A stretch of DNA of 41,042 bases. Origin: Acidimicrobiaceae bacterium (GTDB taxonomy: Bacteria; Actinomycetota; Acidimicrobiia; Acidimicrobiales; Aldehydirespiratoraceae). The notes beneath the pieces were generated by a model, which did no database searches, had not been told where the DNA came from, and saw only the letters and a program-made list of their open reading frames with translations. Numbering within the stretch: position 1 is the first letter of the stretch; each line of letters starts with the position of its first letter. The translations under genes were made by a program, and so were the position numbers. Shown here in pieces: positions 34,369-41,042 of the stretch. Location of the stretch: contig JAPOUM010000043.1 in NCBI GenBank assembly GCA_026708645.1, positions 1 to 41,042 on the forward strand, in the 5' to 3' direction.

Positions 34369-34405
34369 ACCCTCAAAGCCGGAACCGCAGCGCTGAACCC
34401 ACAAA
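34360..34405. repeat. 18-bp direct repeat at a gene 3' end
   Basis: CAGCGCTGAACCCTCAAA (34360-34377) and the copy at 34388-34405, with one mismatch, start 28 bp apart. The first includes the TGA of the ThDP enzyme gene. This resembles the stop-codon-spanning repeat at 17632-17711. Confidence 0.65.
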
Positions 34406-34435
34406 TTGGCCGCCTTCCTCCATTGGTTCTAACAT
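34406..34435 (+). promoter_or_regulatory. Candidate promoter for the liv-type operon, leaderless
   Basis: TTGGCC (34406-34411) and TAACAT (34430-34435) are separated by 18 bp. The expected start of transcription would fall at or just before the ATG at 34443, so the first mRNA may lack a leader. No ribosome site precedes the ATG, consistent with this. Confidence 0.35.
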
Positions 34436-34442
34436 CGCGGCA

Positions 34443-35564
34443 ATGATCCGAACAGCCGGGCCTCGTCGCGGTGCGCCGCGCACGGGTGTCGACTGGTTCC
34501 TGACCTTTTTGAGAGTGGCGGCTCTGACCGTCATCGCGGTCGGCCTGCTGGCTTTCATCTGGCAGGAGATCGACGCCGACAACCCCTTCGCCCGTGTGGT
34601 GAACCCCGACGCGACAGGGCTCTCAGGCGAACAATTCCGAGGGCTCGTCGTTTCGGGAGTGGCCCAGGGCTGCATGTACGGGCTGATCGCTCTGGGCTAC
34701 TCGATGGTCTACGGGGTGCTGGGGTTCATCAACTTCGCCCACGGCGAAGTGTTCATGGTCGGCGCCATGACCGGCATGATCACCTCCAACAAGCTCGCCG
34801 ACGCCGGCTGGTGGGAGAGCAACTTCATCGGGTCGCTGCTGTTGATCGTGATCATCTCGATGATCGTCTGCACCCTCACCGCGGTGATCATGGAACGCGT
34901 CGCCTACAGGCCGCTGCGAGGCGCGCCTCGGCTGATACCCCTGATCACCTCCATCGGAGTTTCGTTCTTCATCCAGAACGCCGCGCTGGTGCTGCTCGGG
35001 CCCACCGCCAAGGCCTACCCCGACGTGCCCGACTGGGTGAAAGACAAGCACACTTTCCTGCAGATCGAAGGCGCCAGGATCCTGGTGGTGGTGGTGTCGG
35101 CGGTGTCGATGGCCGTGCTCTGGTATCTGGTGGAGCACACCAAAGGCGGCAAGGCCATGCGCGCCGTGGCCGAGGACGCCGAGATCGCGGCGCTCATGGG
35201 CATCAACGTCAACCGCACGATCGTGAGAGTCTTCGCGGTCGGCGGCGCCATGGCCGGACTGGCCGGAATCCTCTGGGGGATCCTGTTCCGCAGCGTGACC
35301 CATCTCACCGGCTTCCTGCCGGGCATCAAAGCATTCAGCGCCGCTGTGGTGGGAGGCATAGGCCATCTCGGCGGCGCCATGGCCGGCGGCGTCTCCATAG
35401 GTGTGGCCGAGTCGGTGGGGCCGCTGGTGATCCTCGAGCCGCTGGGAGTGAGCGGCGTGTCACAGCTTCGCGACGCGGTCGCTTTCGCCATGCTGATCGG
35501 CGTTCTTCTGATCCGGCCCTCGGGAATCTTCGGCGAGCGTCTGCCGGCCGAGGACAGGACATGA
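34443..35564 (+). CDS. livH: Branched-chain amino-acid-type ABC permease, LivH-like
   Basis: This 373-residue membrane protein is the first permease of a LivHMGF-class importer. The LivH signature GLIALGYSMVYGVLGFINFAHGEVFMVGA spans about 80-108; MERVAYRPLRGAPRLIPL, the cytoplasmic coupling loop EDAEIAALMGINVNRT and the late GIKAFSAAVVGGIG are all present. Compared with E. coli LivH (about 308) it has an N-terminal extension with one extra hydrophobic segment (about 17-39). Substrates of the class are branched-chain or other hydrophobic amino acids, urea or carboxylates. The next gene overlaps it by ATGA. Confidence 0.88.
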   Translation: MIRTAGPRRGAPRTGVDWFLTFLRVAALTVIAVGLLAFIWQEIDADNPFARVVNPDATGLSGEQFRGLVVSGVAQGCMYGLIALGYSMVYGVLGFINFAHGEVFMVGAMTGMITSNKLADAGWWESNFIGSLLLIVIISMIVCTLTAVIMERVAYRPLRGAPRLIPLITSIGVSFFIQNAALVLLGPTAKAYPDVPDWVKDKHTFLQIEGARILVVVVSAVSMAVLWYLVEHTKGGKAMRAVAEDAEIAALMGINVNRTIVRVFAVGGAMAGLAGILWGILFRSVTHLTGFLPGIKAFSAAVVGGIGHLGGAMAGGVSIGVAESVGPLVILEPLGVSGVSQLRDAVAFAMLIGVLLIRPSGIFGERLPAEDRT

Positions 35565-37453
35565 CCGCCGACGAGCAGCCCTCAGAAGCCGCGCCGGGCG
35601 TCACGGACGCTGCTTCGGGTGCAGCGGGCGCGCAGGCTCACGAGCACGAGACTCCGCAGGCGCCGCCGCGTCCGCTGCTGGCCCAGGACTGGCGGCGGCT
35701 GTTGCGCATGGGAGCTGTCGGCGCCACAGCTCAAATGTTCTTGGCTCTGTCGAACATGCCGCTGCGCCTCGACGATCGCCTTTTGATCAAACCGATCCTC
35801 AGCTTCGGCTATCTCTCGCTGCTGTTCGTGCCTTTCGTTGTCGGCAACCGGGTCGGCCACCAGATCAAGCGCGAAGGCATTCCGACGCACGCCGCGGGCG
35901 CGCACGAAGTGATCGGCGGGGCCGTCGCCGGGGCCGTCGCCGGGGCCGGGGTGTCGCTGATGGCGCTGCTGCTGGCCAACTTCGACCTGCGCGAGCCGCT
36001 GGTCAACTGGAGCCCCCAGCTGGCGGATCTGCTGGCTTTCGGCAACTCGACAGGGTTCGCGGTCTTCATCTGGCTGCTGCTAGGGGGGCTGTCCGGCGCG
36101 GCGGGCGGCGCCATGCGGCTGCTCAGACCGAGGATCCGCCGGGTGGCGGTGACCATGATCCTCACGGTGGGGCTCATCTCGGTCATGGAGACCCTGGTGA
36201 CGGACCTCGCCGAGGGGATGCGTTTCGAGTGGCTGACCGACAGGGTCTACGCCCGGCGCGGCGGGGTCAACTGGAACTGGGCTCTGATACTGGCGGCCGT
36301 CTCCGGCCTGGTGTCGGTGCTGGCACGAGGACGCGTGCGCCGGACCCGTGAGCGCATCGCCTCGCTGGAAGGCGCCAGCCGCAACCGCGCCAATCTCGGT
36401 CTCATCGCCTTGACCGGCGCGTTGCTGGTGATACTGCCGATGTTCACGGGCAAGCTCACCAACGAGCTCCTCGCCAACGTCGGCCTGTTCGTGCTGCTGG
36501 CGTTGGGGCTCAACGTGGTGGTCGGCCTGGCGGGCATCCTCGACCTCGGCTACGTCGCCTTCTTCGCGGTGGGCAGCTACACGGCCGCCGTGCTCACCGC
36601 GGCCACCTCGCCGCGGATCAACCCCGAGCTGCCCTGGTTCGTGGCCCTGATCTTCGTGGTGGGCATCACCGGCCTGGTGGGCTTGTTCATCGGGGCGCCG
36701 GTCATCCGGATGCGCGGCGACTATCTGGCGATCGTGACCTTGGGCTTCGGCGAGATCATCCGGCTGCTCTTCTTGTCGGACTGGCTGTCGGGATGGTTCG
36801 GCGGCTCGCAGGGCATCGTCCGGATCCCGGGAGCGGGAATCTTCGGACTCGCCAGCGTGGACGGCACCGACCCGCGCGCCGTCTTCTATCTGGTGCTGGC
36901 CTTCTGCGCCTTGACCATCTACATCTCGTGGCGCCTGGAACGCTCGAGGCTGGGACGAGCCTGGATGGCGGTCCGCGAGGACGAGACCGTGGCCGAGGCC
37001 ATGGGCATCAACACGGTGAACGTGAAGCTGATGGCTTTCGTGGTGGGCGCCGTTCTGGGTTCTTTCAGCGGCGCCATCTTCTCGGCCAAGGTCGGCTCGG
37101 TGTTCCCCAACAGCTTCCTGATCCTGGTGTCGATCGTGATTCTGGTGGTGGTGATCTTCGGCGGCATGGGCAGCATCCCAGGCGTGATCGCCGGCTCGGC
37201 CGTGCTGATCGGAGTGCTGGGCGGCCCCAGACAGCCGGGGCTGCTGGCCGAATTCTCGGAGTACAAGCTCCTGATCTACGGAGCGCTGCTGATTTGGATG
37301 ATGCTGGCCCGTCCCGAGGGCTTGATCCCGAGCGTGCGCCGCTCCCGCGAGCTTCATCAACAAGAGATGGCTCAGGACGCCTGGCTCCGCGAGCAACTCG
37401 ACGAAGAGGCCAACGGCGGCGGCAGCCTTCGGGCGTCCGCAGCGACGTCGTGA
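35561..37453 (+). CDS. livM: Branched-chain amino-acid-type ABC permease, LivM-like, with large N-terminal extension
   Basis: This 630-residue permease is far longer than typical LivM (300-430). The LivM core begins near residue 279: LALGLNVVVGLAGILDLGYVAFFAVGSYTAA, IRMRGDYLAIVTLGFGEIIRLLF and the coupling loop VREDETVAEAMGINTVNVKLMAF. The first 278 residues hold an acidic Ala/Gly-rich start and about five hydrophobic segments in a region I do not recognise, including an Ala/Gly-rich helix near residues 119-140. ATG 35561 overlaps the livH stop. It ends in a charged helical tail after the last membrane segment. The extension may be a regulatory or coupling module. Confidence 0.85.
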   Translation: MTADEQPSEAAPGVTDAASGAAGAQAHEHETPQAPPRPLLAQDWRRLLRMGAVGATAQMFLALSNMPLRLDDRLLIKPILSFGYLSLLFVPFVVGNRVGHQIKREGIPTHAAGAHEVIGGAVAGAVAGAGVSLMALLLANFDLREPLVNWSPQLADLLAFGNSTGFAVFIWLLLGGLSGAAGGAMRLLRPRIRRVAVTMILTVGLISVMETLVTDLAEGMRFEWLTDRVYARRGGVNWNWALILAAVSGLVSVLARGRVRRTRERIASLEGASRNRANLGLIALTGALLVILPMFTGKLTNELLANVGLFVLLALGLNVVVGLAGILDLGYVAFFAVGSYTAAVLTAATSPRINPELPWFVALIFVVGITGLVGLFIGAPVIRMRGDYLAIVTLGFGEIIRLLFLSDWLSGWFGGSQGIVRIPGAGIFGLASVDGTDPRAVFYLVLAFCALTIYISWRLERSRLGRAWMAVREDETVAEAMGINTVNVKLMAFVVGAVLGSFSGAIFSAKVGSVFPNSFLILVSIVILVVVIFGGMGSIPGVIAGSAVLIGVLGGPRQPGLLAEFSEYKLLIYGALLIWMMLARPEGLIPSVRRSRELHQQEMAQDAWLREQLDEEANGGGSLRASAATS

Positions 37454-37458
37454 CCGCC

Positions 37459-38292
37459 ATGACCTGCACCATGGAAAGCACCGGGGCAGGCGGCGGCGCC
37501 ACCGCTGCCGCCCCGCTGCTGGAGACCCGCAAGCTCAGCGTCGACTTCGGCGGACTGCACGCCCTCGACGGACTCGACTTCGAGGTGCGCGAAGGCGAGA
37601 TCGTCTCGGTGATCGGCCCCAACGGCGCGGGCAAGACGACATTGTTCAACGCCATCACCGCCACCGTCGCGCTGTCGTCGGGCGACATCGTCTTCGAGGG
37701 TGGCTCGCTGCTGGGCCTCGACCCCAACAAAGTCACAGCCCGCGGCATAGCCCGCACTTTCCAGAACGTGCGGCTGTTCGCCAACATGACCGTGCTCGAG
37801 AACGTGATGGTGTCGCAGCACTGCCGCACCCGTCAGCACGCTTTCGGCGCGTTGTTCTGCACGCCCGCCTTCCGCAGAGAAGAAGCCGAGATCCGCGAGC
37901 GAGCCGAGAAGATCCTCAACTTCTTCGGGTCTCGCCTGGTCGGCTACCGCTTCGACCAGCCCGCGTTCACCCTTTCCTACGCCAACCGGCGAAGGCTGGA
38001 GATCGCTCGGGCCATGGCCACCGAGCCCAAGCTGATCCTCCTCGACGAGCCGGTGGCGGGCATGAACCCGGTCGAGTCGGCCGAGCTCACCAAACTGATC
38101 GGGCGCCTGCGCGACGAATGGGGATTCGCCATCGTGGTGATCGAGCATCACATGGACGTGGTGCGAGAAGTATCGGACCGGGTGGTAGTGCTCGATCACG
38201 GCACCAAGATCGCCGAAGGCGTCTACGAGGAAGTCTCCAACGACCCGCTGGTGATCGAGGCTTACCTGGGTCACGGAAACGAGAACTCATGA
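37459..38292 (+). CDS. livG: Branched-chain amino-acid-type ABC transporter ATPase, LivG-like
   Basis: This 277-residue ATPase powers the importer. Walker A GPNGAGKT is at 53-60, the signature is LSYANRRRLEIARAM (LivG proteins use a variant of LSGGQ), Walker B is LILLDEPVAGMNP and the switch is VVIEHHMDVV. The C-terminus ends in VIEAYLGHG, the LivG-typical finish. The start is uncertain: ATG 37459 is chosen; GTG 37450 would overlap the livM stop by GTGA and add three residues. Its last codon overlaps the next start (ATGA). Confidence 0.88.
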   Translation: MTCTMESTGAGGGATAAAPLLETRKLSVDFGGLHALDGLDFEVREGEIVSVIGPNGAGKTTLFNAITATVALSSGDIVFEGGSLLGLDPNKVTARGIARTFQNVRLFANMTVLENVMVSQHCRTRQHAFGALFCTPAFRREEAEIRERAEKILNFFGSRLVGYRFDQPAFTLSYANRRRLEIARAMATEPKLILLDEPVAGMNPVESAELTKLIGRLRDEWGFAIVVIEHHMDVVREVSDRVVVLDHGTKIAEGVYEEVSNDPLVIEAYLGHGNENS

Positions 38293-39038
38293 GCAAAGGC
38301 GAAACCCCGACCGGCGCGGTGCCGCTGCTGGAGATGCGCTCGGTGAACGCTCACTACGGCGCGGTGCATGCGCTGCGCGACGTCGACCTCTCGATCCACG
38401 CGGGCGAGCTGGTGTGCCTGCTCGGCGGCAACGCCAGCGGCAAGTCCACCACCCTCAAAACCCTTCTGGGGATGCTCAAACCGAGTTCGGGAGAGGTGGT
38501 GCTCGACGGTGAGGTGGTCAACGACAAGCCCACCAGCTACCGGGTGGCCCGAGGTGTGACCATGGTTCCGGAGAACCGCCGGCTCTTCAAACGCTTGAGC
38601 GTGCGCGAGAACCTCGACCTGGGGGCTTATCTGCGCTCTGACAGCGCCGGCATCGCCGAGGACTTGGAAAGGGTTTTCGAGCTGTTCCCAAGAGTCAAGG
38701 AGCGGCTCAGCCAGAAAGCCGGCACTTTGTCAGGCGGCGAGCAGCAGATGGTGGCCATGGGCAGGGCTTTGATGGCGCGGCCCAGACTGCTCCTGATGGA
38801 CGAACCGTCGATGGGCTTGGCGCCGGCGCTGGTGCAGCAGAACTTCGAGCTGATCGAGCAGATCCACGCCGCCGGGCTGACCATCTTCATGGTGGAGCAG
38901 AACGCCAACATGGCTCTGTCGATAGCCGACCGGGGCTGGGTGCTGCAAACCGGCAGAGTGGTGCTCGACGACTCGGCCGAGAACCTTATGACCCACCCCG
39001 AGCTGAGAGCCTCCTATCTTGGGCAGTCAGACGCCTGA
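38289..39038 (+). CDS. livF: Branched-chain amino-acid-type ABC transporter ATPase, LivF-like
   Basis: This 249-residue ATPase pairs with LivG. The Walker A is GGNASGKST at 46-54 in place of the usual GANGAGKST; the essential Gly-Lys-Ser/Thr is kept. Then TMVPENRRLFKRLSV (LivF-typical MVPEGR region, here with Asn), LSGGEQQMVAMGRALM, LLLMDEPSMGLAP and MVEQNANMAL follow. It is the last transporter gene; no substrate-binding protein is found in this cluster. Its ATG overlaps the livG stop codon. Confidence 0.88.
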   Translation: MSKGETPTGAVPLLEMRSVNAHYGAVHALRDVDLSIHAGELVCLLGGNASGKSTTLKTLLGMLKPSSGEVVLDGEVVNDKPTSYRVARGVTMVPENRRLFKRLSVRENLDLGAYLRSDSAGIAEDLERVFELFPRVKERLSQKAGTLSGGEQQMVAMGRALMARPRLLLMDEPSMGLAPALVQQNFELIEQIHAAGLTIFMVEQNANMALSIADRGWVLQTGRVVLDDSAENLMTHPELRASYLGQSDA

Positions 39039-39048
39039 ATCAATCGCG

Positions 39049-40746
39049 GTGAACAGCTTGACGAATGCCGCCGGAGGCGCCGGCCGACCCCTCGACTTCA
39101 TCAGGGAGCAGATTCGCCGAGACGACGTCGAAGGCGCTTTCGGCGGACGGGTGCAGACCCGCTTCCCGCCGGAACCCAACGGTTTCCTGCACATCGGCCA
39201 CGCCAAGGCGGTGTGCCTCAACTTCGAGGTCGCCGCCGAGCACGGCGGGACGTGCCGGCTGCGCTTCGACGACACCAACCCCGAGGGCGAGGACGCCAGT
39301 TTCGCCGACGCGATCAGCCAGGACATCGCCTGGCTGGGCTTCGAGCCGGACGGCGAGACGGTCTACGCCTCGGACTACTTCGAGACCCTCTACGGCTGGG
39401 CTCAGCATCTGGTGCGTGAAGGCTGGGCCTATGTGGACGATCAGGACGCCGAGACCATCTCCGCCACACGAGGCGATTTCACCACGGCGGGCGCCGAGAG
39501 CCCCTGGCGAGACCGCAGCGCGGCCGAGAACCTGAGACTGCTGTCAGAGATGCGCGACGGGCGCCACCCCGACGGCGCCAAAGTGCTGCGGGCCCGCATC
39601 GACATGGCCCATCCCAACATGTTGATGCGCGACCCGGTGATGTACCGGATCCGCCACATATCCCACTTCCGCACCGGCGACGCCTGGTGCATCTACCCCA
39701 CATACGACTGGGCCCACGGCCAAAGCGACGCCATCGAGGGGGTCACTCATTCGCTGTGCTCGCTGGAGTTCGACGCTCATCGCCCACTGTACGACTGGTA
39801 TCTCGAGCACCTGCCGCTGCCTGGGGACCGGCCCCGCCAGCACGAGTTCGCCCGACTGAACCTGACCCACACCGTCACCTCCAAGAGGCAGCTTCACACG
39901 CTGGTCGACGAAGGCCTGGTCGACGGCTGGGACGACCCGCGGCTGCCCACCCTCCGGGGTCTGCGCCGCAGGGGCTGCCCGCCTGAGGCGATCAGGGACT
40001 TCTGCGCCCACATCGGCGTGGCGCGAGTCAACGGGGTCCACGAGATCGAACTTCTGGAGTCGTTCGTGCGGAACCGGCTCAACCGCAGCGCCTTGCGTCG
40101 CATGGCTGTGCTGCGTCCTTTGGAGGTGGTGATCACCAACTGGGATCAGCCTGAGCCGGTCGAGCAGCGCCAAGCGGTCAACAATCCCGAGGATCCCGAT
40201 GCCGGCAGCCGGCCGGTGCCGTTCGGGCCGCGGCTCTGGATAGAGCGCGACGACTTCATGATGGAACCTCACCGCAAGTTCTACCGGCTGGCGCCCGGAC
40301 GCGAGGTGCGGTTGCGCGCCGCTTACTTTCTGCGCTGCGACGAGGTCGAGACCGGCGCAGGCGGCGAGATCGTGCGATTGTTTTGCAGCTACGACCGCGC
40401 CACCGGTCGAGGCAGCGCTCCCGACGGGCGCAAAGTGCGCGCCACCATCCATTGGGTATCGGCGGATCATGCCGTCAGCGCCACGGTGGCGCTGTACGAC
40501 CGGCTCTTCGGCGACGCCGTGCCAGGCAGCAACGGACGCAACCCGTTGGAGTCCTACAACCCCCGCTCGCGGGAGTTGATCACCGACGCCAAACTCGAAC
40601 CAGAGCTGTGCAACACCGCACCCGGCGAGGTGGTGCAATTCGAGCGGCTCGGTTACTTCGCGTGCGACCCGGACACGCCGATGCTGTTCCATCGCACCGT
40701 CGGCTTGCGAGACGAGTGGGCCAACATCCAGAAACGCCGCAGCTAA
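39049..40746 (+). CDS. glnS: Glutaminyl-tRNA synthetase
   Basis: This 565-residue class I enzyme charges tRNA-Gln with glutamine. FPPEPNGFLHIGHAKAVCLN (HIGH at 48-51) and RFDDTNPEGED are GlnRS/GluRS landmarks, and TVTSKRQLHTLV near 276 is the KMSKR loop; the arrangement and the C-terminal two-barrel anticodon domain (from about 350) fit GlnRS and not bacterial GluRS. Length matches E. coli GlnRS (554). GTG 39049 is chosen because it lies after the livF stop; a TTG at 39019 would overlap livF. Most actinobacteria lack this enzyme and use the Glu-tRNA amidation route, so its presence is informative. Confidence 0.9.
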   Translation: MNSLTNAAGGAGRPLDFIREQIRRDDVEGAFGGRVQTRFPPEPNGFLHIGHAKAVCLNFEVAAEHGGTCRLRFDDTNPEGEDASFADAISQDIAWLGFEPDGETVYASDYFETLYGWAQHLVREGWAYVDDQDAETISATRGDFTTAGAESPWRDRSAAENLRLLSEMRDGRHPDGAKVLRARIDMAHPNMLMRDPVMYRIRHISHFRTGDAWCIYPTYDWAHGQSDAIEGVTHSLCSLEFDAHRPLYDWYLEHLPLPGDRPRQHEFARLNLTHTVTSKRQLHTLVDEGLVDGWDDPRLPTLRGLRRRGCPPEAIRDFCAHIGVARVNGVHEIELLESFVRNRLNRSALRRMAVLRPLEVVITNWDQPEPVEQRQAVNNPEDPDAGSRPVPFGPRLWIERDDFMMEPHRKFYRLAPGREVRLRAAYFLRCDEVETGAGGEIVRLFCSYDRATGRGSAPDGRKVRATIHWVSADHAVSATVALYDRLFGDAVPGSNGRNPLESYNPRSRELITDAKLEPELCNTAPGEVVQFERLGYFACDPDTPMLFHRTVGLRDEWANIQKRRS

Positions 40747-40817
40747 GACGCAAAGCGCCCCGACCTCGGGTGCCGTGAACACTCTGACACCGGTGGCAGA
40801 ATCTCTCGCCGCACGAC

Positions 40818-40823
40818 TATGAT
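40818..40823 (+). promoter_or_regulatory. -10 box for the last gene, leaderless start
   Basis: TATGAT, one base off consensus, ends 6 bp before the ATG at 40830. Transcription would start at or next to the start codon. No good -35 box is found at 17-18 bp upstream. Confidence 0.4.
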
Positions 40824-40829
40824 GGGCAC

Positions 40830-41042
40830 ATGCGATTGCGAGCCGGATCGCTTCGTTGGTGGCAGGCCTCTCTGCTGACACTTGCTGTTGCTGCTGCGGC
40901 GACGGTGCAGGCTTCGGCGACGGCTTGGGCGCAGACGCCGGTCGATCCGCCTGAGCAGGAGCAGCCCGCCGCTCCGCCGGGCGGCGACGTGCCGACCGAC
41001 TTGGACGCGCCTCGAGACCCGGCGCCGGAAGGGGACGATTCG
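40830..41042 (+). CDS. Exported protein, N-terminal part only
   Basis: The visible 71 residues open with MRLRAGSLRWWQASLL, then a hydrophobic segment and an ASATAWAQ end that fits a Sec signal peptide cut near residue 36. The mature part starts with Asp, Pro, Glu and Gln-rich sequence, typical of a disordered secreted or wall protein. The gene continues beyond the window, so its function cannot be told. A TATGAT box just upstream supports this start. A competing frame at 40819 stops after 19 codons. Confidence 0.6.
   Translation, partial: MRLRAGSLRWWQASLLTLAVAAAATVQASATAWAQTPVDPPEQEQPAAPPGGDVPTDLDAPRDPAPEGDDS

Overview
The window is a GC-rich, tightly packed bacterial chromosome segment. Start and stop codons overlap often (ATGA or GTGA junctions), GTG starts are common, and there is an AddAB-like recombination exonuclease pair, a cysteine-bearing variant of the SLH surface repeat, a stand-alone LigD-type polymerase and an aroK-aroQ pair. 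Together these suggest an actinobacterium, most likely an uncultured member of the class Acidimicrobiia. This placement rests on gene style and protein families; no rRNA is present. No tRNA, rRNA, CRISPR array or intact insertion sequence was seen.

Layout. 1-975: an AT-richer start with a 5'-truncated unknown gene coupled to a prepilin-like membrane protein. 1027-5938: NUDIX hydrolase, small lipoprotein, alpha/beta hydrolase, a two-gene ABC-2 exporter and a small membrane-anchored DUF2007-like protein. 6096-8497: a low-GC foreign block with an adenine methyltransferase and an HNH endonuclease (a probable restriction-modification pair), then a HigBA-type toxin-antitoxin pair with three evenly phased operator-like sites. 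8676-15943: AddB-like and AddA-like helicase-nucleases. 16003-19251: two fold-type II PLP enzymes. 19467-22484: a large secreted spondin/Calx-beta/cadherin/SLH protein. 22620-25415: pseudouridine-5'-phosphate glycosidase, a deleted DUF4143 ATPase remnant preceded by a 23-bp tandem repeat, an aminotransferase and a MazF-like toxin fragment. 25514-28813: TlpA-like thioredoxin, a pre-toxin-like protein with EF-hand-like loops, and a LigD-type polymerase. 29065-31715: tandem retropepsin-like proteins, then a thioesterase-aroK-aroQ run on the other strand. 31853-40746: FAH-family hydrolase, ThDP enzyme, a livHMGF-type branched-chain amino-acid (or related) importer and glutaminyl-tRNA synthetase. 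40830-41042: start of an exported protein that runs off the window.

How it fits together. The 6.1-16 kb stretch reads as a DNA-protection neighbourhood: imported restriction-modification and toxin-antitoxin genes sit beside the end-processing nuclease. The 31.8-39 kb stretch looks like uptake plus catabolism of a small organic acid or amino acid, although no substrate-binding protein is visible. The less ordinary parts are the 23-bp repeat array with its ATPase remnant, the orphan pre-toxin protein, the mosaic retropepsin pair, and 21-nt (7-codon) minisatellites inside two unrelated genes.
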